DNA of 25,581 nucleotides from Fimisoma sp964619315 (GTDB taxonomy: Bacteria > Bacillota > Clostridia > Peptostreptococcales > Anaerovoracaceae): NCBI GenBank assembly GCA_964619315.1, contig CAZUEH010000017.1, positions 1 to 25,581 on the forward strand, in the 5' to 3' direction. The notes under the pieces are model-generated. The model saw nothing but the letters and a program-made list of their open reading frames with translations, was not told where the DNA came from and searched no databases. The translations under genes were made by a program, and so were the position numbers. Of the stretch, positions 14,369 through 22,556 are shown in pieces; the stretch's first letter is position 1, and every line of letters starts with the position of its first letter.

Positions 14369-14800
14369 ATGTTAATGCCAAAGCGCGTTAAACGCAGAAG
14401 AGTTCACAGAGGAAGAATGAAAGGCGTTGCAACCAAAGGTAACACTATAACCTACGGATCATTCGGATTGGTTGCACAAGAATGTGGATGGATCACCTCT
14501 AATCAGATCGAGGCTGCCAGAGTAGCTATGACAAGATCTATTAAAAGAGGCGGTAAAGTATATATTAAAATTTTCCCACATAAGTCGGTAACTAAAAAGC
14601 CGGCAGAAGTACGTATGGGTTCCGGTAAAGGTGCTCCTGAGTACTGGGTAGCAGTAATCAAACCAGGTAGAGTTATGTTCGAAATCGGCGGAGTTTCAGA
14701 AGACAAAGCAAGAGAAGCTATGAGACTCGCAGCTCACAAACTACCGGTAAAATGTAAGTTTGCCATCAAAGAGCAAGCGACAGAGGGTGGTGAAGCATAA
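14369..14800 (+). CDS. rplP: 50S ribosomal protein L16
   Basis: L16 (uL16, 143 aa) helps shape the A-site tRNA and peptidyl transferase region. It begins MLMPKRVKRRRVHRGRM, as L16 proteins do, which fixes the start at 14369. IFPHKSVTKKPAEVRMGSGKG contains the loop near the peptidyl transferase centre. SD AAAGGAGGA is upstream; the stop overlaps the rpmC start (TAATG). Confidence 0.98.
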   Translation: MLMPKRVKRRRVHRGRMKGVATKGNTITYGSFGLVAQECGWITSNQIEAARVAMTRSIKRGGKVYIKIFPHKSVTKKPAEVRMGSGKGAPEYWVAVIKPGRVMFEIGGVSEDKAREAMRLAAHKLPVKCKFAIKEQATEGGEA

Positions 14801-15003
14801 TGGAATTGAAGAAAATGAGAGACATGACAGAGATTGAATTAAACACTGAGCTGTCTAAAATGAAAAAAGAATTGTTCAACCTGAGATTCCAGCACGCGAC
14901 AGGACAGTTAGAAAATCCTGTTCAGATGAGAGAACTCAAGAAGGACATCGCAAGAGTTAAAACCATCATGAGACAAAAAGAACTTGCAAAGGTTCAAGGC
15001 TAA
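14800..15003 (+). CDS. rpmC: 50S ribosomal protein L29
   Basis: L29 (uL29, 67 aa) is a small helical protein near the tunnel exit, next to L23. MELKKMRDMTEIEL, ELFNLRFQHATGQLENP and the C-terminal RELKKDIARVKTIMRQ are typical. It overlaps rplP by one base, so translation is probably coupled; rpsQ begins 18 bp downstream. Confidence 0.97.
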   Translation: MELKKMRDMTEIELNTELSKMKKELFNLRFQHATGQLENPVQMRELKKDIARVKTIMRQKELAKVQG

Positions 15004-15021
15004 TTGGAAGGAGGATGTAAT

Positions 15022-15282
15022 ATGACAGTTGAAAGAAACGGAAGAAAGACTAAAGTCGGAGTTGTTGTATCAGACAAAATGGATAAGACTGTAGTTGTTG
15101 CAATCGAAGACTTCGTAAGACATTCCCTTTACGGAAAAGCAGTAAAGAGAACCAAAAAAGTCAAGGCTCACGATGAAAACAACCAGTGCCAGATTGGCGA
15201 TAAAGTAAGAATTATGGAAACAAGACCTCTATCTAAGGACAAGAGATGGAGACTTGTGAACATTATAGAAAAGGTTAAATAA
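15022..15282 (+). CDS. rpsQ: 30S ribosomal protein S17
   Basis: S17 (uS17, 86 aa) is a primary 16S rRNA-binding protein of the body. RKTKVGVVVSDKMDKTVVV and YGKAVKRTKKVKAHDE are hallmark segments, and ETRPLSKDKRWRLV closes the OB-fold. The start is ATG 15022 with SD GGAAGGAGG (15006-15014); an in-frame TTG at 15004 would place the SD inside the gene and is rejected. The length fits the family. Confidence 0.97.
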   Translation: MTVERNGRKTKVGVVVSDKMDKTVVVAIEDFVRHSLYGKAVKRTKKVKAHDENNQCQIGDKVRIMETRPLSKDKRWRLVNIIEKVK

Positions 15283-15297
15283 AGGAGGCACCAAATC

Positions 15298-15672
15298 ATG
15301 ATTCAAACAGAAAGCAGATTAAGAGTTGCCGACAATTCCGGAGCAAAGGAAGTTCTTTGCATTAGTATCCTAGGAGGAACAAGCCGCCACTATGCAAATA
15401 TTGGTGACATAATAGTTTGTGCAGTTAAAGAAGCTGCCCCAGGTGGAGTTGTAAAAAAAGGTGACGTTGTCAAAGCTGTAGTGGTTAGAACTAAACATGG
15501 TGCCAGAAGAACAGATGGAAGCTATGTTAAATTTGACCAAAATGCTGCAGTAATCATTAAAGATAAAGAAGATAAGAACCCAGTGGGTACTCGTATCTTT
15601 GGACCGGTTGCCAGAGAACTGAGAGACAAAGGCTTTATGAAAATCGTGTCATTGGCACCGGAAGTACTGTAG
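15298..15672 (+). CDS. rplN: 50S ribosomal protein L14
   Basis: L14 (uL14, 124 aa) forms part of the intersubunit bridges and binds the silencing factor RsfS. It begins MIQTESRLRVADNSGAKEV and shows the conserved VVRTKHGARRTDGSYVKFD and GTRIFGPVARELRDKGF. Full length; SD AAAGGAGG upstream; rplX follows after 9 bp. Confidence 0.98.
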   Translation: MIQTESRLRVADNSGAKEVLCISILGGTSRHYANIGDIIVCAVKEAAPGGVVKKGDVVKAVVVRTKHGARRTDGSYVKFDQNAAVIIKDKEDKNPVGTRIFGPVARELRDKGFMKIVSLAPEVL

Positions 15673-15681
15673 GAGGTTAAG

Positions 15682-15987
15682 ATGCGTATTAAAAAAGATG
15701 ATACGGTGGTAGTTATCACCGGAAAAGATAAAGGCAAGACTGGAAAAGTTCTCAAAGCTATGCCAAAAGAAAACAAGCTAATTGTACAGGGCGTAAACAT
15801 GCAGACTAAGCATGCAAAAGCTACACAAAAAGCTGGCGCTGAAATCAAACACATGGAAGGCGTTATTGACGCTTCAAATGTAATGTATTACGACGCTAAG
15901 GCAAAGCAAGGAACAAAGGTTCAATACAAGATTGAAAACGGCAAAAAAGTAAGAGTGTCCAAGAAGACGGGCGCTACAATAGATTAG
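15682..15987 (+). CDS. rplX: 50S ribosomal protein L24
   Basis: L24 (uL24, 101 aa) is an assembly initiator near the tunnel exit. The N-terminal KOW motif is clear (MRIKKDDTVVVITGKDKGK, 1-19), followed by GVNMQTKHAK and the basic C-terminus VRVSKKTGATID. SD AGGAGG overlaps the end of rplN. The length is usual. Confidence 0.97.
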   Translation: MRIKKDDTVVVITGKDKGKTGKVLKAMPKENKLIVQGVNMQTKHAKATQKAGAEIKHMEGVIDASNVMYYDAKAKQGTKVQYKIENGKKVRVSKKTGATID

Positions 15988-16004
15988 GAAAGGAGGAGAG
16001 AATT

Positions 16005-16547
16005 TTGACAGCAAGATTAAAAACAATGTATAACGAAGAAGTTTTCGAAGCATTAAAGGAAAAATTCCAGTATAAGAATGCAATGGAAGTTCCAAAGCTA
16101 GAAAAGGTAACTTTAAATATGGGTCTTGGCGAAGCTAAAGACAATTCAAAAGTTATAGAATCAGCAGTTGAAGAAATCGGTCTAATATGTGGACAGAGAC
16201 CAGTTGTTACTAAGGCAAAAAAATCCATCGCTAACTTTAAAGTTAGACAGGGAATGCCTGTAGGCGCAATGGTAACCCTTAGAGGGGAAAATATGTACGA
16301 ATTTGTTGACAAGTTTTTCAACATCTCCCTCCCAAGGGTAAGAGACTTCAAGGGCGTTAGCAAAAATTCCTTTGACGGTAGAGGAAACTATTCTATGGGT
16401 GTTAAGGAGCAGTTAATTTTCCCTGAAATCAACTACGACAAAGTAGACGTGATTAAAGGTATGAACATAGTATTTACAACTACGGCTAAAACAGATGAGG
16501 AAGCACAAGCGTTGCTTGAACTTCTTGGAATGCCGTTTGAGAAATAG
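16005..16547 (+). CDS. rplE: 50S ribosomal protein L5 (TTG start)
   Basis: L5 (uL5, 180 aa) binds 5S rRNA and contacts P-site tRNA. Markers are KVTLNMGLGEAKDN, GQRPVVTKAKKSIANFKVRQG and the 3' segment DKVDVIKGMNIVFTTTAKTDEEA. Translation most likely starts at TTG 16005, with SD AAAGGAGG (about 15989-15996) 8 nt upstream. The next ATG lies seven codons in and would cut the conserved N-terminal RLK..Y segment. The TTG start may lower its initiation rate relative to neighbours. Confidence 0.97.
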   Translation: MTARLKTMYNEEVFEALKEKFQYKNAMEVPKLEKVTLNMGLGEAKDNSKVIESAVEEIGLICGQRPVVTKAKKSIANFKVRQGMPVGAMVTLRGENMYEFVDKFFNISLPRVRDFKGVSKNSFDGRGNYSMGVKEQLIFPEINYDKVDVIKGMNIVFTTTAKTDEEAQALLELLGMPFEK

Positions 16548-16556
16548 GAGGGAATC

Positions 16557-16742
16557 ATGGCAAAAACATCTCTCAAAGTAAAACAGCAGAGAAAACCCAA
16601 GTACTCAACTCGTGCATACACAAGATGCAGACTTTGTGGAAGACCTCATTCTGTACTAAGAAAATACGGTATATGTCGTATTTGCTTCAGAGAGCTTGCT
16701 TATAAAGGAGAAATTCCTGGCGTAAGAAAAGCAAGCTGGTAA
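16557..16742 (+). CDS. rpsN: 30S ribosomal protein S14, zinc-binding short form
   Basis: This 61-aa S14 (uS14, type Z) carries two CxxC pairs (C24, C27, C40, C43) that hold a zinc ion, and the C-terminal GEIPGVRKASW. It sits in the small-subunit head. The short zinc form is the usual operon-encoded version in Gram-positive bacteria; a zinc-free paralogue, if any, would be elsewhere. SD GGAGG overlaps the rplE end. Confidence 0.98.
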   Translation: MAKTSLKVKQQRKPKYSTRAYTRCRLCGRPHSVLRKYGICRICFRELAYKGEIPGVRKASW

Positions 16743-16767
16743 TATTAAAGAAAGGAGAAATACTGTA

Positions 16768-17166
16768 ATGACAATGACAGATCCTATAGCGGATATGCTA
16801 ACGAGAATCAGAAATGCCAATACTGTAGGACACCAAACTGTTGAAATTCCGGCATCCAACATGAAAAAAGCGATTGCCGAAATTTTAAAAGCAGAAGGCT
16901 ACATTGCGGATTTCGAAGTTATAGATGATGACAAACAGGGCATGATCAAAGTTACAATGAAGTATGGTGCCAACAGAGAAAAGGTTATTAGTGGAATCAA
17001 AAAGATTTCCAAACCTGGCCTTAAAAAATATGCAAAAGCTGGCGAAGTTCCAAGAGTTTTAGGAGGCCTCGGAGTTGCGATTATTTCCACATCAAAGGGA
17101 GTAGTTAGCGACAAAGAAGCAAGAAAACTTGGAGTTGGCGGCGAAGTAATTTGTTATATATGGTAG
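16768..17166 (+). CDS. rpsH: 30S ribosomal protein S8
   Basis: S8 (uS8, 132 aa) is a primary binder of 16S helix 21 and in E. coli represses the spc operon by binding the rplE region. It starts MTMTDPIADMLTRIRNAN and ends with the conserved GVVSDKEARKLGVGGEVICYIW. SD AAAGGAG lies upstream. Normal length and context between rpsN and rplF. Confidence 0.98.
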   Translation: MTMTDPIADMLTRIRNANTVGHQTVEIPASNMKKAIAEILKAEGYIADFEVIDDDKQGMIKVTMKYGANREKVISGIKKISKPGLKKYAKAGEVPRVLGGLGVAIISTSKGVVSDKEARKLGVGGEVICYIW

Positions 17167-17178
17167 GAGGAACTAAAA

Positions 17179-17721
17179 ATGTCAAGAATTGGTAGAAAAC
17201 CTATAGTTGTTCCTGCTGGTGTAGAAGTAACAGTTGACGCAGCTAATGTGGTTGCTGTTAAAGGCCCTAAAGGACAATTATCAGAACAAATTAGCAAGTT
17301 GATTAAGATTGAAATTGCTGAGGGCGTTGTAAACGTAACAAGAGACAGCGACCAAAGAGAAAATAGATCACAACATGGACTTGCAAGAACACTTATTAGC
17401 AACATGATTACAGGCGTAACTGAAGGCTTCGAAAAGAAGTTACAACTTGTAGGTGTTGGTTACAAAACAGAGAAAAAGGGAAAAACCCTTGTATTAAACC
17501 TTGGATACTCACATCCTGTAGAACTTGTAGACCCAGAAGGCATTACAACAGAGTGTCCTTCAGCAACAGAAGTCGTTGTAAAGGGAATTGACAAGGCAGT
17601 TGTCGGAAACTATGCGGCAAACATCAGAGCATGGAGAAAACCTGAACCTTATAAGGGCAAAGGTGTTAAATATGTTGATGAAGTTATCCGCAGAAAAGAA
17701 GGCAAAACTGGTGCTAAATAA
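17179..17721 (+). CDS. rplF: 50S ribosomal protein L6
   Basis: L6 (uL6, 180 aa) lies near the sarcin-ricin loop and factor-binding site. MSRIGRKPI, VKGPKGQLS, GVGYKTEKKGKTLVLNLGYSHPV and the C-terminal RKPEPYKGKGVKYVDE are hallmarks. SD TAGGAGG overlaps the rpsH stop; rplR follows after 20 bp. Confidence 0.98.
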   Translation: MSRIGRKPIVVPAGVEVTVDAANVVAVKGPKGQLSEQISKLIKIEIAEGVVNVTRDSDQRENRSQHGLARTLISNMITGVTEGFEKKLQLVGVGYKTEKKGKTLVLNLGYSHPVELVDPEGITTECPSATEVVVKGIDKAVVGNYAANIRAWRKPEPYKGKGVKYVDEVIRRKEGKTGAK

Positions 17722-17741
17722 CAGAAAGGAGTGAAGTGAAA

Positions 17742-18107
17742 ATGGCTAAAGAAACCAGAAATGACAAGCGTGTCAAAAGACATAGAAGAGTAAGAAAAAA
17801 CCTTTATGGAACTCCTGAGAAACCAAGACTTTGCGTTTACAGATCCAACAAGAATATTTCTGCTCAGATCATTGATGACGTAAACGGAACTACTTTAGTT
17901 GCTGCATCATCATTAGATAAAGATCTGAAAGTAGACGTAGCAAATGGCGGAAACAAGGAAGCTGCAAAGCGTGTAGGAGCAGCCTTAGCAGAAAGAGCTG
18001 TTGCAAAAGGTATAGAAGAAGTTTGCTTCGACAGAGGTGGATTTTTATATCACGGAAGAGTAGCAGAATTAGCAGAAGGCGCTCGTGAAGGCGGATTAAA
18101 ATTCTAA
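17742..18107 (+). CDS. rplR: 50S ribosomal protein L18
   Basis: L18 (uL18, 121 aa) binds 5S rRNA with L5. It shows RVRKNLYGTPEKPRLCVYRS, the IDDVNGTTLVAASS strand and the C-terminal FDRGGFLYHGRVAELAEGAREGG. ATG 17742 is preferred, giving the normal MAK start; a GTG two codons upstream (17736) is possible but closer to the SD AAAGGAG. Confidence 0.97.
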   Translation: MAKETRNDKRVKRHRRVRKNLYGTPEKPRLCVYRSNKNISAQIIDDVNGTTLVAASSLDKDLKVDVANGGNKEAAKRVGAALAERAVAKGIEEVCFDRGGFLYHGRVAELAEGAREGGLKF

Positions 18108-18123
18108 CAGGAGGAAATAAGGA

Positions 18124-18627
18124 ATGCGTAATATCGTTGATGCATCCAAGCTTGACTTAAAATCAACTATTGTTAATATAAGAAGAGTTGCAAAGACAGT
18201 TAAGGGCGGCAGAAACATGAGATTCAGCGTAACTGTAGTAGTCGGAGACGGCAATGGTTATGTAGGCGTAGGCCTCGGCAAATCTCTTGAAATTCCCGAA
18301 GCTGTAAGAAAAGCTGAAGAAGATGCAAAAAAGAATTTAATATACGTTCCTACAGTAGGAACAACCGTACCACACAGAAATCTTGGTGTTTTCGGAGCTG
18401 GAAAAGTTCTGATCATGCCAGCTGCACAGGGTACAGGAGTTATCGCAGGTTCATCCGTACGTACAGTACTTGAAGCTGCAGGTATCAGAGACGTTAGAGC
18501 TAAGTCAATTGGTTCAAACAACACTGGTAACATGGCTTATGCCACAATAGAAGGCCTTAAGAGCATGATGACAGTTGAAAAAGTTGCTAAGCTTAGAGGC
18601 AAAACTAAGGAAGAAATTTTAGGATAG
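18124..18627 (+). CDS. rpsE: 30S ribosomal protein S5
   Basis: S5 (uS5, 167 aa) acts in mRNA unwinding and decoding accuracy. The double-stranded-RNA-binding-type segment RRVAKTVKGGRNMRFSV is followed by GDGNGYVGVGLGKSLE and the C-terminal VRAKSIGSNNTGNMAYATI. Normal length; SD AGGAGG upstream. The loop sequence VKGGRNM carries no obvious spectinomycin-type deletion. Confidence 0.98.
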   Translation: MRNIVDASKLDLKSTIVNIRRVAKTVKGGRNMRFSVTVVVGDGNGYVGVGLGKSLEIPEAVRKAEEDAKKNLIYVPTVGTTVPHRNLGVFGAGKVLIMPAAQGTGVIAGSSVRTVLEAAGIRDVRAKSIGSNNTGNMAYATIEGLKSMMTVEKVAKLRGKTKEEILG

Positions 18628-18640
18628 GAGGAACCGCAAA

Positions 18641-18823
18641 ATGGCAAAAATGATTAAAATTACTTTAACAAAAAGCACAATTGGCGCTTCCCCTAAACAG
18701 AGAAAAGTTGTTGAAGCGTTAGGTCTAAGAAAGATGCATCGTTCAGTAGAACTAGCAGATACACCACAGACTCGTGGTGCTGTGGCTAAAGTTTCGCATC
18801 TTGTAACTGTAGAAGAACTATAG
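18641..18823 (+). CDS. rpmD: 50S ribosomal protein L30
   Basis: L30 (uL30, 60 aa) is a small large-subunit protein of ferredoxin-like fold. IKITLTKSTIGASPKQRKVVEALGL and the HLVTVEEL C-terminus are diagnostic. SD AGGAGG is upstream, and rplO follows after 15 bp behind another strong SD (TAGGAGGAGG). Confidence 0.97.
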   Translation: MAKMIKITLTKSTIGASPKQRKVVEALGLRKMHRSVELADTPQTRGAVAKVSHLVTVEEL

Positions 18824-18838
18824 GAGGAGGTGCAGTAG

Positions 18839-19279
18839 ATGAAGTTACATGAATTAAAAGCTCCTGTTGGAGCAACAAAGGCACCTAAGAGAAAAGGGCG
18901 TGGTACAGCTTCCGGTCAGGGTACAACTGCTGGAAGAGGTATGAACGGTCAGAACTCAAGATCCGGCGGCGGTGTTCGTCTCGGATTTGAAGGTGGACAG
19001 ATGCCTTTGTATAGAAGACTGCCTAAGAGAGGGTTTACTAACATTTGGGCAAAAGAGTATGCTATCGTTAACGTTTCAGATCTTAATAGATTTGAAGCTG
19101 GTACTGTAGTTACTCAGGCTGCTTTAGAAGAAATCGGAATGTTAAAGCAAGTAAAAGACGGAATCAAGATTCTCGGCCAGGGAACTTTGGACGTTGCATT
19201 AACAGTTAAAGCAGACAAATTTAGCAAAACCGCTGTAGAAAAGATAGAAGCTGCAGGAGGAAAGGCAGAGGTGATTTAG
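18839..19279 (+). CDS. rplO: 50S ribosomal protein L15
   Basis: L15 (uL15, 146 aa) is a late-assembly protein. The Gly/Arg-rich N-terminal tail (KRKGRGTASGQGTTAGRGM) and GFEGGQMPLYRRLPKRGF are hallmarks; the C-terminal half is the globular domain. Only 1 bp separates it from secY, whose SD (AGAGGTGA) lies inside rplO, so the two are probably coupled. Confidence 0.98.
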   Translation: MKLHELKAPVGATKAPKRKGRGTASGQGTTAGRGMNGQNSRSGGGVRLGFEGGQMPLYRRLPKRGFTNIWAKEYAIVNVSDLNRFEAGTVVTQAALEEIGMLKQVKDGIKILGQGTLDVALTVKADKFSKTAVEKIEAAGGKAEVI

Positions 19280-19280
19280 T

Positions 19281-20561
19281 ATGGGTATGCTAAAAACGAT
19301 CTCCCAAGCGTGGAGCGTTGCCGAAATCAGAAAAAAGATGATTTTCACTTTGATGATGTTGGTAGTATTCCGTATTGGCTCGAACATACCTGTACCAAAT
19401 ATCGACAGAACCGTTTTAGCTAACATGTTTTCTGGAGAAACAGGATTGTTCGACTTGTTCGACTTGTTTTCCGGAGGCTCATTCAGCAATTTTACAATCT
19501 TTGCACTTAGTATTACACCATACATTACTGCATCGATTATACTAAACTTGCTTACAATGGCTTTCCCATACTTCCAGCGTCTTGCGCAGGAAGGAAACGA
19601 AGGCAAGAAAAAGATGGTTCAAATTACTCGTTACCTAACTGTTGTATTGGGTCTAGTTCAGGCTATTGGATTGACTGTAGGTCTTTTCAGAAGAGCGATC
19701 GTAGACACAAGCGCATTTTCACTGATAGTAGTAATACTTGTCTTGACGGCAGGAACCGCTTTCTTGATGTGGTTAGGTGAACAAATCAATGAATATGGTG
19801 TCGGAAACGGCATTTCATTAATAATTTTCTCAGGAATCGTAGCCAGAATTCCAAGCGGAATTCGTAGCTTGGCAACAAGCGTACAAGATGGCGCAGTTTC
19901 CATTATAACCCTAAGTGTTATAGCTGTAATAGCTGTATTTGTAATCGCAGGCGTTGTAATGATACAGGAAGGACAGAGAAGAATTCCTGTACAATATGCA
20001 AAGAGAGTGGTAGGTAGAAAAATGTACGGTGGTCAGTCCACACACATTCCTATCAAGGTAAACCAGTCTGGTGTTATTCCTATCATCTTCGCATTGTCAT
20101 TACTTCAGTTCCCATTGACAATAACATACTTCTTCCCTGATAGCGGATTTACCGATTGGGTAATCAAATGGTTATCACCATCAGGTAACCCTGGAGTATG
20201 GGTTTATGGAGTACTGAATGTTATACTAATCATTGCGTTTACTTACTTCTATACAGGAGTTAGCTTCAACCCTAAGGACGTAGCTAACAACATGAAGGCT
20301 AATGGTGGATTCGTACCAGGAATTAGACCTGGAAAAGCAACTGAGGATTATTTGAACAAAGTTATGTCAAGAATTACAATTGTAGGTGCTATATTCTTAG
20401 CAGCAATTGCTACACTACCTACAATCGTAAGTGTTTTATCTCCTTTGCAGATACAATTCGGCGGAACATCACTGCTAATTGCTGTAGGTGTTGCGTTAGA
20501 AACTGTAAGAGCACTTGAAAACCAAATGCTCATGAGAAACTATCAAGGATTTCTTAAATAG
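19281..20561 (+). CDS. secY: Protein translocase subunit SecY
   Basis: Channel-forming subunit of the Sec translocon in the cytoplasmic membrane (426 aa). It has the ten-helix pattern of the family, an N-terminal LVVFRIGSNIPVPNID, the plug region after the first helix (LFDLFSGGSFSNFTIFALSITPYI), QEGQRRIPVQYAKRVVGR and the cytosolic loop GFVPGIRPGKATEDYL. Its position after rplO and before adk is classic. Translation is likely coupled to rplO through a 1-bp gap. Confidence 0.98.
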   Translation: MGMLKTISQAWSVAEIRKKMIFTLMMLVVFRIGSNIPVPNIDRTVLANMFSGETGLFDLFDLFSGGSFSNFTIFALSITPYITASIILNLLTMAFPYFQRLAQEGNEGKKKMVQITRYLTVVLGLVQAIGLTVGLFRRAIVDTSAFSLIVVILVLTAGTAFLMWLGEQINEYGVGNGISLIIFSGIVARIPSGIRSLATSVQDGAVSIITLSVIAVIAVFVIAGVVMIQEGQRRIPVQYAKRVVGRKMYGGQSTHIPIKVNQSGVIPIIFALSLLQFPLTITYFFPDSGFTDWVIKWLSPSGNPGVWVYGVLNVILIIAFTYFYTGVSFNPKDVANNMKANGGFVPGIRPGKATEDYLNKVMSRITIVGAIFLAAIATLPTIVSVLSPLQIQFGGTSLLIAVGVALETVRALENQMLMRNYQGFLK

Positions 20562-20574
20562 GAGATGATAAAAA

Positions 20575-21222
20575 ATGCTTAGAACTATATTATTAGGACC
20601 TCCGGGAGCAGGAAAAGGCACTCAAGCTGTAAGAATAGTTAAGAAGTACAATATCCCGCACATTTCCACAGGCGATATTTTCAGAGAGAATATCAAAAAG
20701 GGAACTGAGCTTGGTAAAAAAGCACAAGAATATATGAACAAAGGCGAGTTGGTACCAGACGATTTAGTTATCGAAATAGCTACCACAAGACTTTTGGAAG
20801 ATGATTGTGCTAATGGATTCTTACTTGATGGCTTTCCGAGAACCGTTCATCAAGCTCAAAAGCTTGACGAATTCCTCGCTACTAATGGAGCAAAAATCGA
20901 TAAAGTACTTGATATAGCTGTAGATAAGGAAGAATTGATGGTTAGATTGACTGGCAGGCGTGTTTGCAAAGCCTGTGGGGCAAGCTACCATGTAGTAAAT
21001 ATTCCTCCTAAAAAAGAAGGTATCTGCGATGTATGTGGAGGAACTCTGACTCAGAGACCTGACGACAATGCAGAGACTGTAGCTAACAGAATTGAAGTCT
21101 ACGAAGCACAAACAATGCCTTTGATAAAGTACTATGAAGATGCCGGTAACTTGGCACACATAGATGGAACCACAGGCCTTGATAGTGTATTTGCTGACAT
21201 CGTAAAAGCTTTAGGTGAATAA
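20575..21222 (+). CDS. adk: Adenylate kinase, zinc-lid form
   Basis: It catalyses ATP + AMP = 2 ADP in the cytosol. The 215-aa protein has P-loop GPPGAGKGT (8-16), the AMP-site DGFPRT (85-90) and a long LID with four cysteines, C131/C134 and C151/C154, the structural zinc site typical of Gram-positive enzymes. SD TAGGAG lies just upstream, 13 bp after secY. The stop sits next to the map start. Confidence 0.98.
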   Translation: MLRTILLGPPGAGKGTQAVRIVKKYNIPHISTGDIFRENIKKGTELGKKAQEYMNKGELVPDDLVIEIATTRLLEDDCANGFLLDGFPRTVHQAQKLDEFLATNGAKIDKVLDIAVDKEELMVRLTGRRVCKACGASYHVVNIPPKKEGICDVCGGTLTQRPDDNAETVANRIEVYEAQTMPLIKYYEDAGNLAHIDGTTGLDSVFADIVKALGE

Positions 21223-21223
21223 T

Positions 21224-21970
21224 ATGATCATCATCAAATCAGCACAGGAAATTGAATTGATGCGTGAAGCCGGCAAGGTAGCAGGTCATATTCTCAGAGA
21301 ACTTGAGAATGTGATTAAGCCGGGGATTTCCACCATGGACATAGATTTGTTTGTAGAAAAGACTATAAGAGATTCCGGAATGATTGCAGCTGAAAAAGGA
21401 TACTGCGGATTCCCTGCAAGTGCATGTGTTTCCATAAACGAGCAGGTAGTTCACGGCATTCCCAGCAAAAGCAAGATTCTAAAGGAAGGTGACATCGTCA
21501 GTGTTGACCTAGTTGTTGAACACAAGGGATACATGGCAGACGCCGCCAGAACTTACGGAGTTGGAAAAATAAGTCCCGAAGCAAAACACCTGATGGAGAC
21601 TGCCAAAGAGGCATTCTTCAATGGAGTAGAGTTTGCTAAGGAAGGCTACAGACTGTCAGATATTTCTGACGCTATTCAAAAGACAGTGGAAGGTGAAGGC
21701 TTTGGTGTCATAAGAGATTTCGTTGGACACGGAATCGGAAGTAGTATGCACGAAGACCCACAAATCCCTAACTATGGAAAACCGGGCAAAGGCCCGAGGC
21801 TCCAAAAAGGTATGACCTTAGCTATAGAACCAATGATTACGCAAGACTCCTACGAAGTAGATGTTTTGCAAGACAATTGGACGGCAGTTACTGTCGATGG
21901 CGGGTTAGCCGCGCATTATGAAAATACTGTTGTAATAACCGATGGTGAGCCAGAGTTGCTTACCTTGTAA
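21224..21970 (+). CDS. map: Methionine aminopeptidase, type I
   Basis: It removes initiator methionine from nascent proteins. The 248-aa protein has the pita-bread fold metal ligands D95, D106, H169, E202 and E233 and substrate histidine H78 (in VHGIP). No N-terminal SEC-C or zinc-finger extension is present. ATG 21224 is chosen, giving the normal MIIIKSAQEIE start with AGGTGA (21213-21218) as SD; the GTG at 21215 lies within that SD. It begins 1 bp after adk. Confidence 0.97.
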   Translation: MIIIKSAQEIELMREAGKVAGHILRELENVIKPGISTMDIDLFVEKTIRDSGMIAAEKGYCGFPASACVSINEQVVHGIPSKSKILKEGDIVSVDLVVEHKGYMADAARTYGVGKISPEAKHLMETAKEAFFNGVEFAKEGYRLSDISDAIQKTVEGEGFGVIRDFVGHGIGSSMHEDPQIPNYGKPGKGPRLQKGMTLAIEPMITQDSYEVDVLQDNWTAVTVDGGLAAHYENTVVITDGEPELLTL

Positions 21971-21991
21971 AGTGAAGAAGGAGATGTATTT

Positions 21992-22210
21992 ATGGCGAAA
22001 AAAGACGTCATTGAGGCAATGGGAACAGTTGTCGATGCACAGCCAAATGCGATGTTTAAAGTTAAACTGGACAACGGTTTTGAAGTGCTTGCACACATTT
22101 CAGGCAAAATAAGAATGAACTACATCAGAGTTCTCCCTGGAGATAAGGTAAAAGTGGAGCTTTCTCCATACGACCTTTCAAGAGGAAGAATTACCTGGAG
22201 AGATAAGTAA
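21992..22210 (+). CDS. infA: Translation initiation factor IF-1
   Basis: IF-1 (72 aa) is an OB-fold protein that occupies the 30S A site during initiation. MAKKDVIEAMGTVVDAQPNA, GKIRMNYIRVLPGDKVKVELSPYDLSRGRI are family signatures. SD GAAGGAG lies upstream, 21 bp after map. No KOW-domain gene lies between map and infA, unlike in several Firmicutes. Confidence 0.98.
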   Translation: MAKKDVIEAMGTVVDAQPNAMFKVKLDNGFEVLAHISGKIRMNYIRVLPGDKVKVELSPYDLSRGRITWRDK

Positions 22211-22242
22211 ATAACCTCAACTATATTTGCAAGCGTTGCCCT

Positions 22243-22267
22243 AAGAAAATTATTATTTGATTTTCTT
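22243..22267 (+). repeat. Inverted repeat between infA and rpmJ
   Basis: Perfect arms AAGAAAAT (22243-22250) and ATTTTCTT (22260-22267) enclose a 9-nt AT-rich loop in the 106-bp gap. No T-run follows, so it is not a standard terminator. It could be an RNA processing or weak attenuation site. Confidence 0.4.
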
Positions 22268-22316
22268 GACACTGCTCGTAAACTATTAAGAGCGTTGAAC
22301 AAAGTAGGAGGTAAAC

Positions 22317-22430
22317 ATGAAAGTAAGAGCTTCTGTAAAACCTATCTGCGAAAAGTGCAAAGTGATCAAAAGAAACGGCAAAGTAATGGTTATCTGTGAA
22401 AACCCTAAGCACAAGCAGAAACAAGGTTAA
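22317..22430 (+). CDS. rpmJ: 50S ribosomal protein L36, zinc-binding form
   Basis: A 37-aa protein read directly from 22317: it starts MKVRASVKPICEKCK and ends NPKHKQKQG. The four zinc ligands C11, C14, C27 and H32 are all present (the C+ form). L36 (bL36) binds 23S rRNA near the base of the L7/L12 stalk. SD TAGGAGG (22305-22311) lies 5 nt upstream. It is flanked by unusually long gaps on both sides (106 bp and 132 bp). Confidence 0.97.
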   Translation: MKVRASVKPICEKCKVIKRNGKVMVICENPKHKQKQG

Positions 22431-22445
22431 GAAATAAATAATTCG

Positions 22446-22556
22446 GTCTGTGGCGGAACTACCGGGGCCGCTCAACAAAAAGACTGTTTCAAAAAATTAT
22501 TAAGAGATCCCGTCTATATCGCTCCCGGGTAGGCGACGGAAGATGGGGGAAGGAGA
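22446..22556 (+). promoter_or_regulatory. Structured RNA upstream of rpsM (candidate alpha-operon regulatory site)
   Basis: Two helical units are visible in the 132-bp rpmJ-rpsM gap. GTCT (22446-22449) pairs with AGAC (22481-22484) around GCGG (22453-22456)/CCGC (22468-22471). CCGTC (22510-22514) pairs with GACGG (22535-22539), with ATC/GAT able to extend it, directly upstream of the rpsM SD. The stretch is GC-rich for this genome. In E. coli the matching position carries the S4-binding pseudoknot that controls this operon. Whether S4 binds here is inference. Confidence 0.5.

Noticed and set aside
21215..21223. GTG start for map overlapping adk
   Set aside because: The GTG is part of the AGGTGA SD for ATG 21224, which gives the normal N-terminus.
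22266..22294. TTGACA as the -35 box of a promoter before rpmJ
   Set aside because: No acceptable -10 hexamer lies 16-18 bp downstream; TATTAA is only 12 bp away.
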